From Narthecium ossifragum (taxonomy: Eukaryota; Streptophyta; Magnoliopsida; Dioscoreales; Nartheciaceae): 64,000 nt of DNA. The stretch's first letter is position 1, and the number at the start of each line of letters is the position of its first letter. The stretch spans positions 1,074,130 through 1,138,129 of the forward strand of contig OY986966.1 of the NCBI GenBank assembly GCA_963920575.1, written 5' to 3'. A model generated the notes under the pieces. That model saw nothing but the letters and a program-made list of their open reading frames with translations. It was not told the DNA's origin and searched no databases. A program made the position numbers and the translations under genes. Positions 36,877 to 49,254 of this stretch are shown in pieces.

Positions 36877-38325
36877 TCAAAAGCTTTGATTAGAAAAGAA
36901 ATGGTCCCACTCATGCTCTCCACCTCCTCTTCCCACCAATGCATACTTCCAACTATCCTCCTCTGGAAACCCCTGAGAGACCCCTTCTCTCATCTCCCTC
37001 CTAAGATTCTCCACTCTCCCAATCACCCCTTCCACAGCCACATCAAATGCATCCCTGACCTCCTCCAATCTAGACCTGGGATCAGCATATATCAAGCTTG
37101 GCATCAACCCTATCACCTTCTCCCTCATACCATTCACCTGCTCCTCACTGAACCCCCTCAGCACCTCCTCTATCCTCACCTTCCCATCCCTCACATCATC
37201 CTCAGAGATGAACACCGAGTACTCCGTGTAGTTCCTCGGCAGGTGCCATGTATACTGCACGTACGCCGAACCCGGGTGGAAGAACACCGGCACGCACCCG
37301 GCCACCATGGCGTCGAACGCCGACCGCCGCGTGTAGGAGTCTCCCTGCGGCTGCAGGCAGAACACCGAGCTCTGAAACATCCTCGTGACACTGCTCGGCG
37401 AGTGGCACTTGCTGGCCCCGAAATCACACTCCAGCAGCTTGCACCGCCCGGACGCCCCGCACTGCTCGATGATGCTCCCCCGTATCGATTCGGTCTGGTT
37501 CGGCCTCGGCGCTCCGGCGAAGGAGAACAGCCAGGGCCTCTCCATGTCTCTCATCCTCTGCTGCCATGAGACCACCTCGCTATCCGTAGAAGGGTGGAAG
37601 TACGTTGGATATGGCACTGCCAAGTCGTTGCTATGCCATGGGCTGGACTCGATCACCAAGGTTGACATGTTCTTAGCTTCGGGGAGGAGCAAGAACTTGC
37701 TACCCCAGCTGGTCTCTTCGTCTCTCAATCTCCTGTAGTCCCACGTAATCCTGCCGGCGACCACGAAGTGGTCCCTTCCGCCCATCCTCTTCCACTCCGG
37801 CCTCGCCGTCAGCCACCTCATCAGGTCCAGCGCCGCCGAGTCGCGAACTGATATGTCGTAGCCCCATAGATACCGGGCTATGTCGAAGCCGGCGTAGAAG
37901 GGGACGAAGACGGCGGAGGCTATGGAGGAGTCGGCAGTGAGGCAGTCGTACCGTTTCATGCGGTTGTGGAAGATGACATCGAGGGCGAACTGGTTGGTGG
38001 CGTACCAGCCGGCGTCAGAGAACACCCCCTCCGAGTTGTCCAGCGGGGGGCCCATGCCGGCGTTGGCAGTGAACCGGCACATGTCGGTCCACAGGCTGAG
38101 CGCGGCACAGTCCCGGAGCATGTCGGCGTTGAACCGGCTGGGGAGGTCGTGCACGTAGACATACCTGCCGGAGCACTTGTCGCCGCCGGCGACCACCACG
38201 GCGGGAAATTCAGATGGTCGTTGATGAGACCGGAGCAGCACGATCCAGAAGACGCAGCCGGCGGCGATGACGTACAAGAGCCGGTGCCTGTTGGCACCAT
38301 GTCTGGATTTGGCTCTTAGCATCAT
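36877..38325 (-). CDS. GT47 exostosin-family glycosyltransferase, MUR3-like
   Basis: A single uninterrupted frame of 482 residues. Residues about 15-32 ([18 protein letters not shown]) form the type II signal anchor expected for a Golgi enzyme. The exostosin domain follows: [20 protein letters not shown], then [56 protein letters not shown], and the donor-binding part [27 protein letters not shown]. This pattern belongs to clade A of plant GT47, whose characterised members (MUR3, XLT2) add galactose to xyloglucan side chains. Donor and acceptor of this protein are not provable from sequence. Three candidate N-glycosylation sites (NMS, NQT, NYT) are visible. Coding DNA is very GC-rich. A TATATATAT stretch at 38390 is a possible TATA region. 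Confidence 0.93.
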   Translation of the reverse strand: MMLRAKSRHGANRHRLLYVIAAGCVFWIVLLRSHQRPSEFPAVVVAGGDKCSGRYVYVHDLPSRFNADMLRDCAALSLWTDMCRFTANAGMGPPLDNSEGVFSDAGWYATNQFALDVIFHNRMKRYDCLTADSSIASAVFVPFYAGFDIARYLWGYDISVRDSAALDLMRWLTARPEWKRMGGRDHFVVAGRITWDYRRLRDEETSWGSKFLLLPEAKNMSTLVIESSPWHSNDLAVPYPTYFHPSTDSEVVSWQQRMRDMERPWLFSFAGAPRPNQTESIRGSIIEQCGASGRCKLLECDFGASKCHSPSSVTRMFQSSVFCLQPQGDSYTRRSAFDAMVAGCVPVFFHPGSAYVQYTWHLPRNYTEYSVFISEDDVRDGKVRIEEVLRGFSEEQVNGMREKVIGLMPSLIYADPRSRLEEVRDAFDVAVEGVIGRVENLRREMREGVSQGFPEEDSWKYALVGRGGGEHEWDHFFSNQSF

Positions 38326-41056
38326 CTTTGAGAGGAACCTACGCTAAAGAAATCACCATAAGAAACAACTTTGTGGACAAATTAGGAGATATATATATAT
38401 GAGGATGTATGTTAGGTGATGCTAATGAATGGCTTCCTTGTTTAGATTCTTACAGAGAGAAACGGAGGTTCAATAAGCCATGGCATAATTCAAGTTTTTG
38501 GGCTCACCTAATTGTGGAATTTTCTACTATATATATAACGCATTTCTACGTCACATGCGTCGTCTATGGATATACAGCTAATGAGGACAATAATTATGAA
38601 CTTAATTGACGCTATATATATAGGAGTCTAATTCGAAACGCAACGCGGCCTTCCAACCGACGGATTCAACGTTGCAAGTCGTTGATGGGTTGCCATCGAA
38701 GCGATAAGCCATGAAGTGGACGCTGAAGACGGCGAGCATGGATTTGTATCACACGCCAACGAATCTGGGCCGTCCGATTGCGTGTGGGGACGGCTCAACA
38801 ACTATTGGGTGGGTGCCACCTGGCTAATCATGTGGTTGGTGGCTCCGCGGCACGCAGGAAAGCGCTGGCCCAGATTATACTACAGGTAGGAATGGCAACG
38901 GGCGGGTTGGGCCGCCCTAAAAAAATTTACCCAGTTACATGCCCCGTTATGGAGTAAAAAGTTCCTCTCATCTGCACCCCATTTACATTTTCCTCGTCCT
39001 TGTCCTGCCCCGTTCCGTTTAGAATTTTCATTTTCTTTCAAAAAAGTCAATAACGCTGATAATTTTTATAACAAATTTGTTAACTATCATATAAACTAAT
39101 ACGATATTGTGAACTTTTAAGCGCCATATAGTTTCAAAAAAAAAATAATTTTTCAACTTTAAAGTGTTCTCACTAAATAAGATCATGCTAATTACAAAAT
39201 ATAAAAATGAACCCCAAATTCAAAAAAAAAACTTTAGATCTGCTCAAAATTAAAAACGATAAGCTCCAATGTCCATAAACGTATAATGCGAAAGAAAAGA
39301 AAAATCAAATATAAATGCATGGAGAATATTTGCTAATCTAACAATCAAAGAATTAGAGCATCAATAATAACATCTTATTGATAATTTTAAAATCCTCTAA
39401 AGCACATTTGCCATCTCACTATAGTCTCAACTTAAAAGAAAAAAAATAACCAAATTGAATGGATGAAGTAATAATCCTGGTTGCTCTCTACGTGTGTTAA
39501 TGGAAAAGTATTAGTTAAACTAATATATTTAGTCAGTCCAGTCTTTCTACAACTTTAATAGGACTTAAGAGTGATTTCGAGCCAACTGGGTTAGGGATTA
39601 GTTTTATAATTTTATCCCGTAGTCCCTTATAATATAAATTACTTGAAAGCAATGCGTCATGGGCCTCGTAGGTTTGTGACCATGTAAAACTTAAGTGGTC
39701 GGTAGCTAATATATTAGTTATTCTTATATCAACACCTTTTTTAACCATCGGATCTAAATCCAAGAGTTAGAATAAAATTATTAAAATTAATTTAAAATTC
39801 CTAAAAATCATATTCGGGCTGGGTAAAAAACGGTGCGGGTTGACCAAAGCCTATCCCCACCCCGTCCCAAAGATTAACCTGTCATGTTTAGTCCGGCCCG
39901 CCCCGTTAACCCGATAATTGCCCCATTTCTCCGCCCTCAAACGGGATGGGTCAAGCGGGTTATTGGAAAAACCGGCCCATTGGCCCCAATATATAGCCGG
40001 TGAGGCGGGCCGTCGGGTTTCGGATCCACCAATGGCGGCCCATTAATTGCCCACATTGTTATCGGATCTCGTGCTCTCTTTCTCAGTTTTAAGGCTTCTT
40101 TTAGATTTTAACATTTTGATCTTAATTAACCTTGATTTAAGCAAACAACTGGCTTTCACTGTGGGTCACGTTCTGTAGTTATGATGAGACCCGTCTGTAA
40201 GTGCATACTTCAGCATTTTTAGGTGTGACGACTTACAAAGTGATAATAGATCCATGCAGTAAGAAATTAGAGTTCATAGTTGATCAGTTTTGGCGGCATA
40301 GTTGTGATAGATAAAAAAATATCCAACGAATCTATTCGATTATTTGTGGTTGTTGATCCTTTTTTCTTATATGAAGAGCAGTTGCTGGATGCGAGATTCA
40401 AATACTGAACAACATATATGGGCACGAGTAGCTGGACATTGGTTTTAAATAGATTTGTGGGACAGGTAAAGCTACCTCAATGAATCATTAAGGGCCCAAA
40501 GGTTACGAGGCACTTAAGCCCATTGGGGTGGAATCCACAGCCCAACAGCGGTTTAAGATGTCCATTCAGCGTGAAGAGCATTAGTCAATATGGCAACCTA
40601 TGAAAGCCCAGTTGGCAGAGGCAATGGGCCAGGTGCCAGAGAAGCCGGGCCTAGGCCTCCAGCCCAGCTGCCCAGGCATGGTTAGAGATCTGAATTGGGC
40701 CAGGCTGGGCCAATCTCTGGGCTTTTCTGATTCTTACCCGAAAAAGACAACCAGTATCGTCCTGGCAAACGACCCACTCCCACACCCAAACCACACGTTG
40801 CTTTCGCTTCCCCAACAAACCATTTCCCCATTCTTTCCTATTTTTAATTCCTTTCTCAGATTAAACCCCCAAATTTCTCGATTTCTCTGCCGCCTTTCCT
40901 CCCCAATTCCCCTTCCAAATCCCTCAAGCTCCCAATTTTGGCTTCATCGCCGGCATGAATGCGATCGGGACGACGCGTGGTGATCCGTCGGTGGGTCATC
41001 CTCGCCAATAATTGACGACGACCTGGAGTTGTTTTCCCGCCTTTGATTGATTGGTG
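38326..41056. other. Spacer with a possible hAT-like remnant and RBL promoter
   Basis: At about 38885 the text AGGAATGGCAACGGGCGGG, and at about 39816-40020 a GC-rich block with CCCGCCCCGTTAACCCG and related words, resemble the two ends of degraded hAT-type or similar repeats; the interior is AT-rich. From 40540 to 40750 the promoter of the rhomboid gene contains many GGGCC/GCCCA words. No gene is supported. Confidence 0.35.
40540..40735. promoter_or_regulatory. Cluster of site II (TGGGCC/GGCCCA) elements
   Basis: Repeated words include CAGCCCAACAG (40541), AATGGGCCAG (40623), GAATTGGGCCAGGCTGGGCC (40693) and TCTGGGCT (40716). TGGGC(C/T) site II elements bind TCP factors and are common in promoters of constitutively expressed plant genes. 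They lie 0.3-0.5 kb upstream of the rhomboid start codon. Confidence 0.55.
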
Positions 41057-42081
41057 ATGGGGAGGGAGACGGCGTCGGCGATGGAGCCGAGGCGGGGGAA
41101 CAACAGCATCCACCCGCTCGAGATCAACCCGACGGCTCCTCCTCCTCGGCCTCGGCCCGTGCATGGGGAGGATTTCCGGCCGTTTAGGAGGTGGGCCCCG
41201 TGGCTGGTGCCTACCTTCGTCGTTGCCAATATCGTCGTGTTCGCGGTCACCATGTACGTCAACGATTGCCCCAAGCACTCGCCGTCGTGCGTCGTTCGGT
41301 TCTTCGGGAGGTTCTCCTTCCAGCCTCTTAAGGAGAACCCTCTTCTCGGCCCTTCGTCGTCAACGTGAGTAGTAGTGTCTTTGTCTCCCTCTGTTTTTTT
41401 TTTTTTTCCTTCTTTTGGATGAGAGCTATGCATGATTCTATGTGACTATAAGTTTTCGTTGCTTGCTATTTCATTAATTTGCTGCTTTTTTGATCGAGAT
41501 TTTGGTGTGTTGTTATTTATCGTGCGAATTGCTCAAAATTTTGAGCTTTACGTTAATATTCGCCGTGAGAGGTGCAAGAAAATATACTCTTAGGTGCTAA
41601 TGCCAGTTGGAGTTTTTATTGGGATAGGCTGTGAATGGATTGTCTGTCAGAAGCATTGCTATGCATATACTTTAATTGTAAATTTTTGTGATGTTGATTT
41701 TAATCTCAGTCGTCAATTGGAAGCTGTCTCCTACACTGATTTTTTTAGTTGACGTCACCTGAGCCTTTGCAATGTAGCTTATCAAATAATTCTTGTACTT
41801 GTTCGCCTGTTGGTTGATAATTGAACATCCAGAGGAATGTTTGGTGCATACTTGCGTCAATAGAAATAGTTTTGGCCAGTGATACTATTATTTCATCTGT
41901 CAGGCTGCAGAAGATGGGGGGTCTAGATGTGAATAAAATCGCACATGGGAACCAAGGATGGCGCCTCATTACTTGCATGTGGCTACATGCTGGGGTCTTC
42001 CATATACTTGCCAATATGTTGAGCCTTCTGCTTATTGGAATCCGCCTTGAGCAAGAATTTGGGTTTGGTATGTTTCCTCAG

Positions 42082-42117
<36 letters not shown>

Positions 42118-44902
42118 TTATCATGCTTTTATGTGATCATTAATGATAACTGTTCATTTAATTTTATCATTTATGTACTTCAATATATATGCGTTTAACA
42201 TGCATTGATCTCCTTCTTTGCTATTTTCACTGTAGTAGCTTTCTGTCTTCATGCATTTCAAAGAACATATTTTTACTGTAGAAGTCAATGGAGAACTGAC
42301 TTAACAGTTTGCCTTGATCTGGAATCTTCTTACTCTTTCTATTCAAAATGCTTATCTCTGCATTTAGAAGGATAGTCTGGTATCACCTTGTGGGTAGGAG
42401 ATTTTCTTAAGGGGCTAAACATTTAAACATATTGAGAATATATTTTTTTCCGAGTGGTTTCTCAACTCAACTAATTGATGAAAATGTCTCAGGATGCTAA
42501 AATTTGACCTAAATGAATAGATAGTTAGTGTACTTGGTTATCGATATTTGAGAAATTCTTAACAAGCTGTCAATGGATGTCATCACTCATCATATATTAA
42601 GCTGCAATTAATGATATATGACTTATTCCTGCATACTTTCTGGATGTTATCGATGAAGTTATCAATGATATGCCTTGAACTTTAAATTCTGCTGTGAGAA
42701 TGCTAGATCTCATAGTTTGGACAAACAATTGCAAATTACTACATGACAAAGAAGCCTTGAAAGTTTTGCTCAAGTGTTCTAGAAGATGTAAAGATTTAGC
42801 TGTTAGCTAATGCCGTAACCCTCGTAATTGGCTTTGCTAATGTATTTGCACCAGTAGTGGAGTTTCCTATCTGTTTTAGTTTTAAACAACTTCTGCAATG
42901 ATGATTTGATTGCAACATGTATATTCTTCATCTCTGCTTTGTACTTAGCTTCTTCTTGATGTGGCAAATGCATGATGGAAAATAACTGGCGTTCCACATG
43001 TGGTCTTTCCCTTTAATATATACGCATTATATGTTCTTTGTTTCTCTATAATTCCATGTCATAAGCTGCTATGGTATATTGCTGTATTCCCTCAATTTGC
43101 ATTTAATCCCTCCACCTTCCAAGTTTGTTTTCACAAACTCACATCTCATCTATTCCTTCCAGTGAGAATTGGGCTGTTATATGTCATTTCTGGGTTTGGC
43201 GGGAACGTATTGTCTGCTCTCTTTATCCAATCAAGTATCTCAGTTGGAGCATCTGGGGCTCTGTTTGGTTTACTTGGGGCCATGCTTTCAGAACTTATAA
43301 CAAATTGGACAATCTATGCAAATAAGGTATGACCATAATTCAAGTATTAGTTGAATGATGGATTTTCGCTCTTGTTTGTTAGATTATGTTCAGTGATGAT
43401 ACAAGCATTTTTCTGATTTCAGTTTGCAGCAATGTTGACCCTTGTATTCATCATTGCTGTCAACTTAGCGCTTGGACTCCTCCCACATGTGGATAACTTT
43501 GCTCATATAGGAGGATTTATTTCAGGGTTCCTTCTTGGATTTGTTTTTCTAATTCGCCCCCAGTTTGGATGGATTAGACAAAAAAGTGCTCCTCTTGGAT
43601 GTCAAGCCGGGCCAGTTAAGCGCAAGCACAAGGTGTATCAGTATGTACTCTGGGTTTTGGCTGCGATCCTACTTATTGTTGGGTAATTCCCAAAGCTCGA
43701 AAGTTTCTTTCGAAAAGAGTTCAGGAGATGCTTTTATGTTGCATCTTTTTTCCTATTTATGTGCCTGCCATATGGTAGCTAGAGCCAAAAATAATTTAGG
43801 TGCTAGTTTCTTTCACCTCTTTCTAGATTGATAAAGTTGATACCTGCTAATATTTCGTAGAACAAACAATTGTTCAAACTCGAGTCATGTGCATACAAGA
43901 CTCTGCTTGTGTTGGCATGTATCTTAGTCTGGGGGTTTATTAACTGATAGCTGCATGTGATGTTTGAGGTGTATATGTGGAATTTGTTATGAAAAGATCT
44001 CAGTATGTCTGTATTCTGAAATTTTGTATGAAAGTGGTAGATAGCTAATGAAGTAATGATGCTTGAAGATGGTAGAATGCAAAGAATTAGTTATTTTTCC
44101 TATAGAAATTGCCAATAAGTCCGCGCGAAGTTAGGAGAATGAACACTGGAAGAATGAAAAGAATTAGTGCTTATTTTATGAAAACACAAACAAGTCCCTT
44201 TTTCTCTGGTTGCAGTTCATCTGTTTATTATCAGAAGGTTTTCATGTCTATTTTGATTCTCTTCTAAAATTTAAGTCACTTCTGAACTACCCAGGTTTAC
44301 TGTTGGACTGGTTATGGTTTTCCGAGGTGTTAACGGCAATGACCACTGTTCATGGTGCCGTTACTTAAGTTGCGTCCCAACATCAAAATGGAGCTGCAAA
44401 CAACCAGTCTTGTACTGCTCGGTAAGATGCTTGCTCCTTTGGCAGTCCTTTGTTTTCTTCCCTTCTAAGGTTAAGGATGGCAACTGATAATATGTAACAT
44501 TGCCTTTTATTGCATGGACACCATAAGTTGATTTTCATCCCACCTGATATTTGTTTTCTTCTTCTGGCGATGTCTCCTTGTAAATACTGCCCCATAGTTA
44601 ATGATGGGCACAATACTCTACAGCATTGTGTCCTAGGGTCCATCACTTGTTATCAGTATCAATGGATGGGATGTTCATCTGGGATATACCAATGGCTTTT
44701 CTCTGCCAAAAGCTTAGAGGATTAGCATTAGATGTGTAATCCACCATGTAGCTTAACCTCTGCATATTAAACCGTGCAGGCATCTCAGAATGACCGTCAG
44801 TTGAATTTGACATGTCAAGGCGATGGGAGAAGCCAGATCTATGCTTTGCCTCATGCAACTGAAGACCAGATCAGAGAGCTCTGCTCCCAGCTTTGCAGCT
44901 GA
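41057..44902 (+). CDS. RBL: Rhomboid-like intramembrane serine protease
   Basis: Six exons: 41057-41364, 41904-42067, 43163-43326, 43423-43682, 44295-44421, 44780-44902. Total 1146 bases, 381 residues. A proline-rich cytosolic N-terminus (about 45 residues) leads into a first membrane span ([20 protein letters not shown]). The rhomboid core has [20 protein letters not shown], the catalytic serine S188 in VGASGALFG, and the catalytic histidine H240 in VDNFAHIGG, so it should be an active protease rather than an iRhom. The C-terminal tail is cysteine-rich ([19 protein letters not shown]), as in the plant RBL1/RBL2 group. Arabidopsis RBL1 and RBL2 are in the Golgi, and RBL2 cleaves Drosophila ligands in cell tests; the native substrate is unclear. 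Intron 2 contains a TA microsatellite. Confidence 0.95.
42085..42114. repeat. (TA)n microsatellite in RBL intron 2
   Basis: A pure TA run lies a few bases after the exon 2 donor site. It is short and intronic, with no predicted effect on coding. Confidence 0.95.
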
Positions 44903-46789
44903 CTCCGGCGATTTCATGGATTTGTATGATTATTTAGACATTTAGCGAATGATGAAATATACTTCTCTCGGTATATTTTGTCCAGTGTTGTGACTTCCTG
45001 TTTCATATGATTTATGACGACAGGTAACTTTATTATACAAGGCCTTTCATGGTAAACTGATTTCATAGACATCTCTCGAGCTTGGCTTTTATCTGATTTT
45101 AGGTTGTTCTCTCAAGGATTAAGTAAACCTGGGTCTGGCCTGGCCCTTTCACACTCGTATGCAAGCGGTCAGACATACCATATCGTACTTGGCCTACTGC
45201 AGTAATCATACTATCAAGAAAGTCTTGAGTAGTTTGTGTTGCATGGATGGGATCCGGGGGGGCAGCCGATACTATGTAGGGTAAATAACTTGAGATGCCT
45301 CCAATACTTTTGGCAGGTCATGCTGCATTCTAGGAGATCATTGCGAATAAGCATGCCTAATCTCATCTTGAAACAGTAATGATAGTGTCTCTGTGCTGTG
45401 TTTTGCCCCTGACCCTGGTCATCACTCCCCAGAGATGATGGGCTTTTGCATTGGATTCCTACTTGTTCCTATATACTACAGAGATTATGTTGTACTCGCA
45501 CGTTTGTCTCTAGCATATGCATAGGTAATGCTAAGAGCCAACTTCGAGAATTTGGTATTAAAATGCTTTCTTGGATGACTGAAATGGGTTTCTGAAAACC
45601 TAATTGATGATTGTGAACGTTTGTATGTGTTGCTTTTCTTCATTAATTATGCCCGAGGCTAACTAACAGTTTCTCGCTGATTAATACAGAAATCATTTAC
45701 TAGAAAAAAAAAATCTGAATTCAGAATTCCAGTTTGTTGGATTCAGACCAGGGGTTCGAGAGAGTTTTTTTTTTTTGATTAATTGAGTCAAAGGTTGGAT
45801 TACATAATTACATTAAGATAGAATTCTATCCGTTGATTTGAGGGCGACTCCCCTCCCCCCCGACCAAGACAGTATCTAGGGCTCGAGAGAGTTGGGCAAT
45901 CTTAACAGCCAATCTGTTCAACGTAGTAAATACTTGGGACATTAATTGGATCCCATTAATTGACCACATTGAAGTGTCTCGACAACAACTGCTGCACCAG
46001 GTGTGTGCATTCAATTCCGAAACCAAATCCCACTGGCATCCAAGGGACCTGTCCTTTATATCCAACACCGACACCACCTTCATATATATATATATATATG
46101 ATATATATGATATCACCACTAAAAATCCACTAAGATACAGTAGCATGTCCTCTTCTCCAGGAGGCCTACCGATAGCCTAGAAATATAGCAGTTGGTTCTT
46201 AGCCACTGGAGCTTTCATAGTCTTTTTCTCCAAGTTCCAGGAACAGTTATAGTGTTTGTCTAATCATAAGATACGTGTACCAATTCAATTCTAGTTGCAT
46301 TCAATTACTGATGCCAAGTAGAAAAAATCCAACATGCTTTTGGAATTGATCTTTGGAGGATTTTAGTGTCCAGAGGTCAGATGTTTTGGCCGCCAACTTT
46401 TATCCAAGAAACAAGCAGCTAATAACAAAGGAGCGGAGGCTGACAGGGGTCAATTCCCAAGTCCCTGAGGGAGATGGAATCAAGACAGCGGGCCGCAGGC
46501 TTTAAGTCAGGCGAGACTATGCTTGGGGGCGCATGGAAGACCGAGCTGGTTCGGTTCCCAACTCTCTTTTTAATCATCCGTGAGAGGTCAAACATGTGGA
46601 CAAAAATCTTTTAATTATAAATTTAACGGGAAATTGATGAATAGGAGAACTTATTTGCTCTCTAAAGTCACTTGAAAGTTTTTAAGGTATTTAATTTCTT
46701 TTATTATGGTTGTAAATTTTTATTATTAAAATGACATTTTAACATCCCGTTCTATATTCCATTCTCAGTGACTATTTACATCCTCAGTG

Positions 46790-47540
46790 ACTGTTCGTAT
46801 TTCGTCGAAAAATTACTACCAAAAAAACTGAAAAGTAATTACAAATTTTTTACACAATATGTTTTTAATATTTTTAACTACAAAGTGAAAAGTAACTAGA
46901 AATATTTTAAAAGTGATATTCCCCCACAAAAATTGAAAAAAATGAAAGTAAATACATAATTGAAAAGTAACTACAAATAAATATTTTCATGATATTTTTT
47001 AATATTTTAATATTTTAACTACAAAATGAAAAGTAACTATCATATTTTCCTAAATTGAAAAGTAACTATCATATTTTTACAGTATTAAAAAATAACTACC
47101 AGCATTTTTTTTAACTGATTTTTGCACAAATTTATAGTTACTTTCCATTGTGCATCAAAAATGAAAATTAACCAACATATTTTTACAATATTTTTACAAA
47201 AATTGGTAGTTACTTTCCATTGTGTGTAATTGTTTTCTTTGGTAGTTACTTTTTGAAAATTGGTGTTGCCAGTTATTTTCTATGTCAATTGTTTGATAGT
47301 TATTTTTTAAAAATGAAAACTAATTATCAAAGTTATTACTAGGGCTCATCTTTTTTATGGTAACAAAAAAGAAAAAAAAATAACTATAAAATTAGAAAGT
47401 TACTGTAAAAAACAAAAAGTAACTACCAGAGTTACTAATAGCATACACAAAAAAAAGATCTTAAGTGTAAATTGAAAAGTTATTATAAAAAAATAAAAAG
47501 TAACCACAAAATCATTGGAAATTTACTAAAAGGATATACT
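46790..47540. repeat. Block of dispersed AAAAGTAACTA words
   Basis: The word AAAAGTAACTA or its reverse complement (TAGTTACTTTT) and close variants recur many times, for example near 46889, 46960, 47030, 47058, 47207, 47240 and 47419. The copies occur in both orientations at irregular spacing. Multiple short motifs in both orientations are typical of subterminal repeats where CACTA, hAT or MULE transposases bind. No ends were identified. Confidence 0.7.
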
Positions 47541-47589
47541 ATTAATTTTTCAAAAAAGAAAAGAAAAGAAATGCGACATTATTTTTCCC

Positions 47590-48265
47590 CACAGATGGCT
47601 CCCTCCTCTTCGCGACGGGGATCTCGATATGGGTGATGGTAGGTGAAGGGCTTGGCGACAACGACAAGTGATGGTCGGAAATCGACGACATGCTTAGAGA
47701 TGTGTTTGGCAACGACCTCGCGTCGGATCTGCCGGGATCGGATGCATCACGAAGAAGAGGAGCCCGGAGGATGGGAGGGCGTCGAAGGGGCGGATCTCGG
47801 CGACAGAGACGACGGATCTAGAGGTGGGGGCGGCGGCAGCGGATCTAGATGTGGATCGGCGACGGTGATGGTATCCAGATCAGCGACGGATTGGGGAGGA
47901 GGCCGCGTGAGGAGGCTCCGGCTCCGTCGGATCTGGATTGGCGACGGATCGAATTTGCGACCTCTGATCGACGGTCGACGAGACAGAAGTTGGAGGCAGT
48001 ATCCAGTGACAAGATCCGGACGAGACAGGATGAGATCTGGAGGTTGGAGCTTGGTGCCCGTCGTTGACAAACGGGACGAGATTCGGAGGCGGGATCCGAA
48101 GACAAGATCGTCGACGGGACGGGATCGCGGCGAAGGAGGCGACCTCGGGATCTGGGGCGGGGGGGCTGGACGCGCGACAGGGGGGCACAAGGACGGCGAC
48201 GACCTCGGGATCTAATTGGGGGGGGGGACGGCGGGGCGCCAGACAGGTCACGAGGGAGGGCTGAT
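47590..48265. other. GC-rich block beside the AT-rich repeat block
   Basis: Here composition switches abruptly to GC-rich DNA with repeated GGATCTAG/GACGGGATC words and several overlapping long frames on both strands. Overlapping frames with Arg/Ser/Pro-rich content are a sign of composition, not coding. Together with the adjoining block it may be one non-autonomous transposon. Confidence 0.45.
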
Positions 48266-48922
48266 ATATATATAAAATAGGGTATAAGGGTATTATAGTC
48301 TTCTATAGGGGATTAAATGACAAATTGGTCTTTAATAAAAGATCATTTGACAAATCTCTCTAAATTTAAATATATTAAGCACTTGATGCAGTAGATATAT
48401 CAAATAATCATATCGAACATCATATCACTCAATGCACCATCAACTGGTGCGACGCTATACCGTGGTGTAGCCAGTTTACGTCCTTCGTTTGATTAAAATA
48501 TAGACTATTAATGGTATTATAGGCCCGTTTGGTGAAGATAAAAGAGAGAGAGTGGGCTGGCTGCGGCTGGTCTGGTCTGCCTAGCGATGTTGGAATGTTC
48601 CCATGTTCCTAAGAGCTGGACATGACTCCTGTCCGGGCTAAGTCTCAATGCCATCATGCTTACGCATGCGTAGTCTGGAAGGCATTTCAAGTCACAATGA
48701 TGACCTCCATCTCCATGCACACCCACATGCTTGGGCCAATGAATGATCTAAAACTTCATGATTGTGGAAACCAACAACCTAACTGCATTCAACCAGACAG
48801 TGAAAGCCATCAATTTGCTTAGTGCAATAAAGATTATGAAGTCAATTATGTTACTGGAGTGGTTATGTTCAACTCAATTGGCCTATTATTTCGACCAGTC
48901 GCGACGAGCCAAACCAAACTTA

Positions 48923-49251
48923 GAGGGCGTTTGGTTATTTGTATTAGCTGATGTATGCATGAGCTAATGCAGCATTTTGGTATATACCAGTGTTTGGTTG
49001 GTCACTGCATTAACTAATGCATGCATCAGCTAATACAAAAAGGTGTTTTGTTGACCATTGCATTAGATGATGCATGCATCAGTTAATGCAAAAAGGCCTC
49101 AAATGCTGCATTAGGTAATGCATCCAAAATAAATGTTTTTGCTAATGCAGCATTGCATTAGCAGATGTAATGCACTGCATTGTTTTAGCAGATGCATTAC
49201 AATGCATTGAGCAATGCACTACATTAGCTTATGCAAGCAACCAAATGCCTC
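48923..49251. mobile_element. Tourist-like MITE, 329 bp, with ATGCAT hairpins
   Basis: It is flanked by TTA on both sides (48920-48922 and 49252-49254). The left end GAGGGCGTTTGGTTATTTG is inverted at the right end CAAGCAACCAAATGCCTC. The interior repeats CTGATGCATGCATCAG-like palindromes and GCATTAG words, so a single strand can fold into a long hairpin. No coding capacity. Confidence 0.85.
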
Positions 49252-49254
49252 TTA

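Larger units (their letters stand above)
44903..48922. other. Gene-free spacer, part repeat-derived
   Basis: The first about 800 bases are the RBL 3' flank. A 106-residue minus-strand frame at 45826-46146 (ending RALDTVLVGGEGSRPQING) lies beside a T tract at 45766-45776 and has no recognised family; it may come from a retroelement. An AT-rich repeat block occupies about 46790-47540 and a GC-rich block about 47590-48265. At 48519 TATAGGCCCGTTTGGTG looks like another MITE end without a partner. Confidence 0.35.

Noticed and set aside
36700..37569. 289-residue plus-strand frame
   Set aside because: It is antisense to the GT47 gene, whose minus-strand frame shows all conserved family motifs.
45826..46146. 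106-residue minus-strand frame next to a T tract
   Set aside because: Looks retroelement-like in position, but no reverse transcriptase, integrase or RNase H motif could be read, so I did not call it a gene.
47643..48264. Long GC-rich frames on both strands
   Set aside because: Overlapping frames of equal quality on both strands, with Arg/Ser/Pro-rich content and no motif, point to composition rather than coding.
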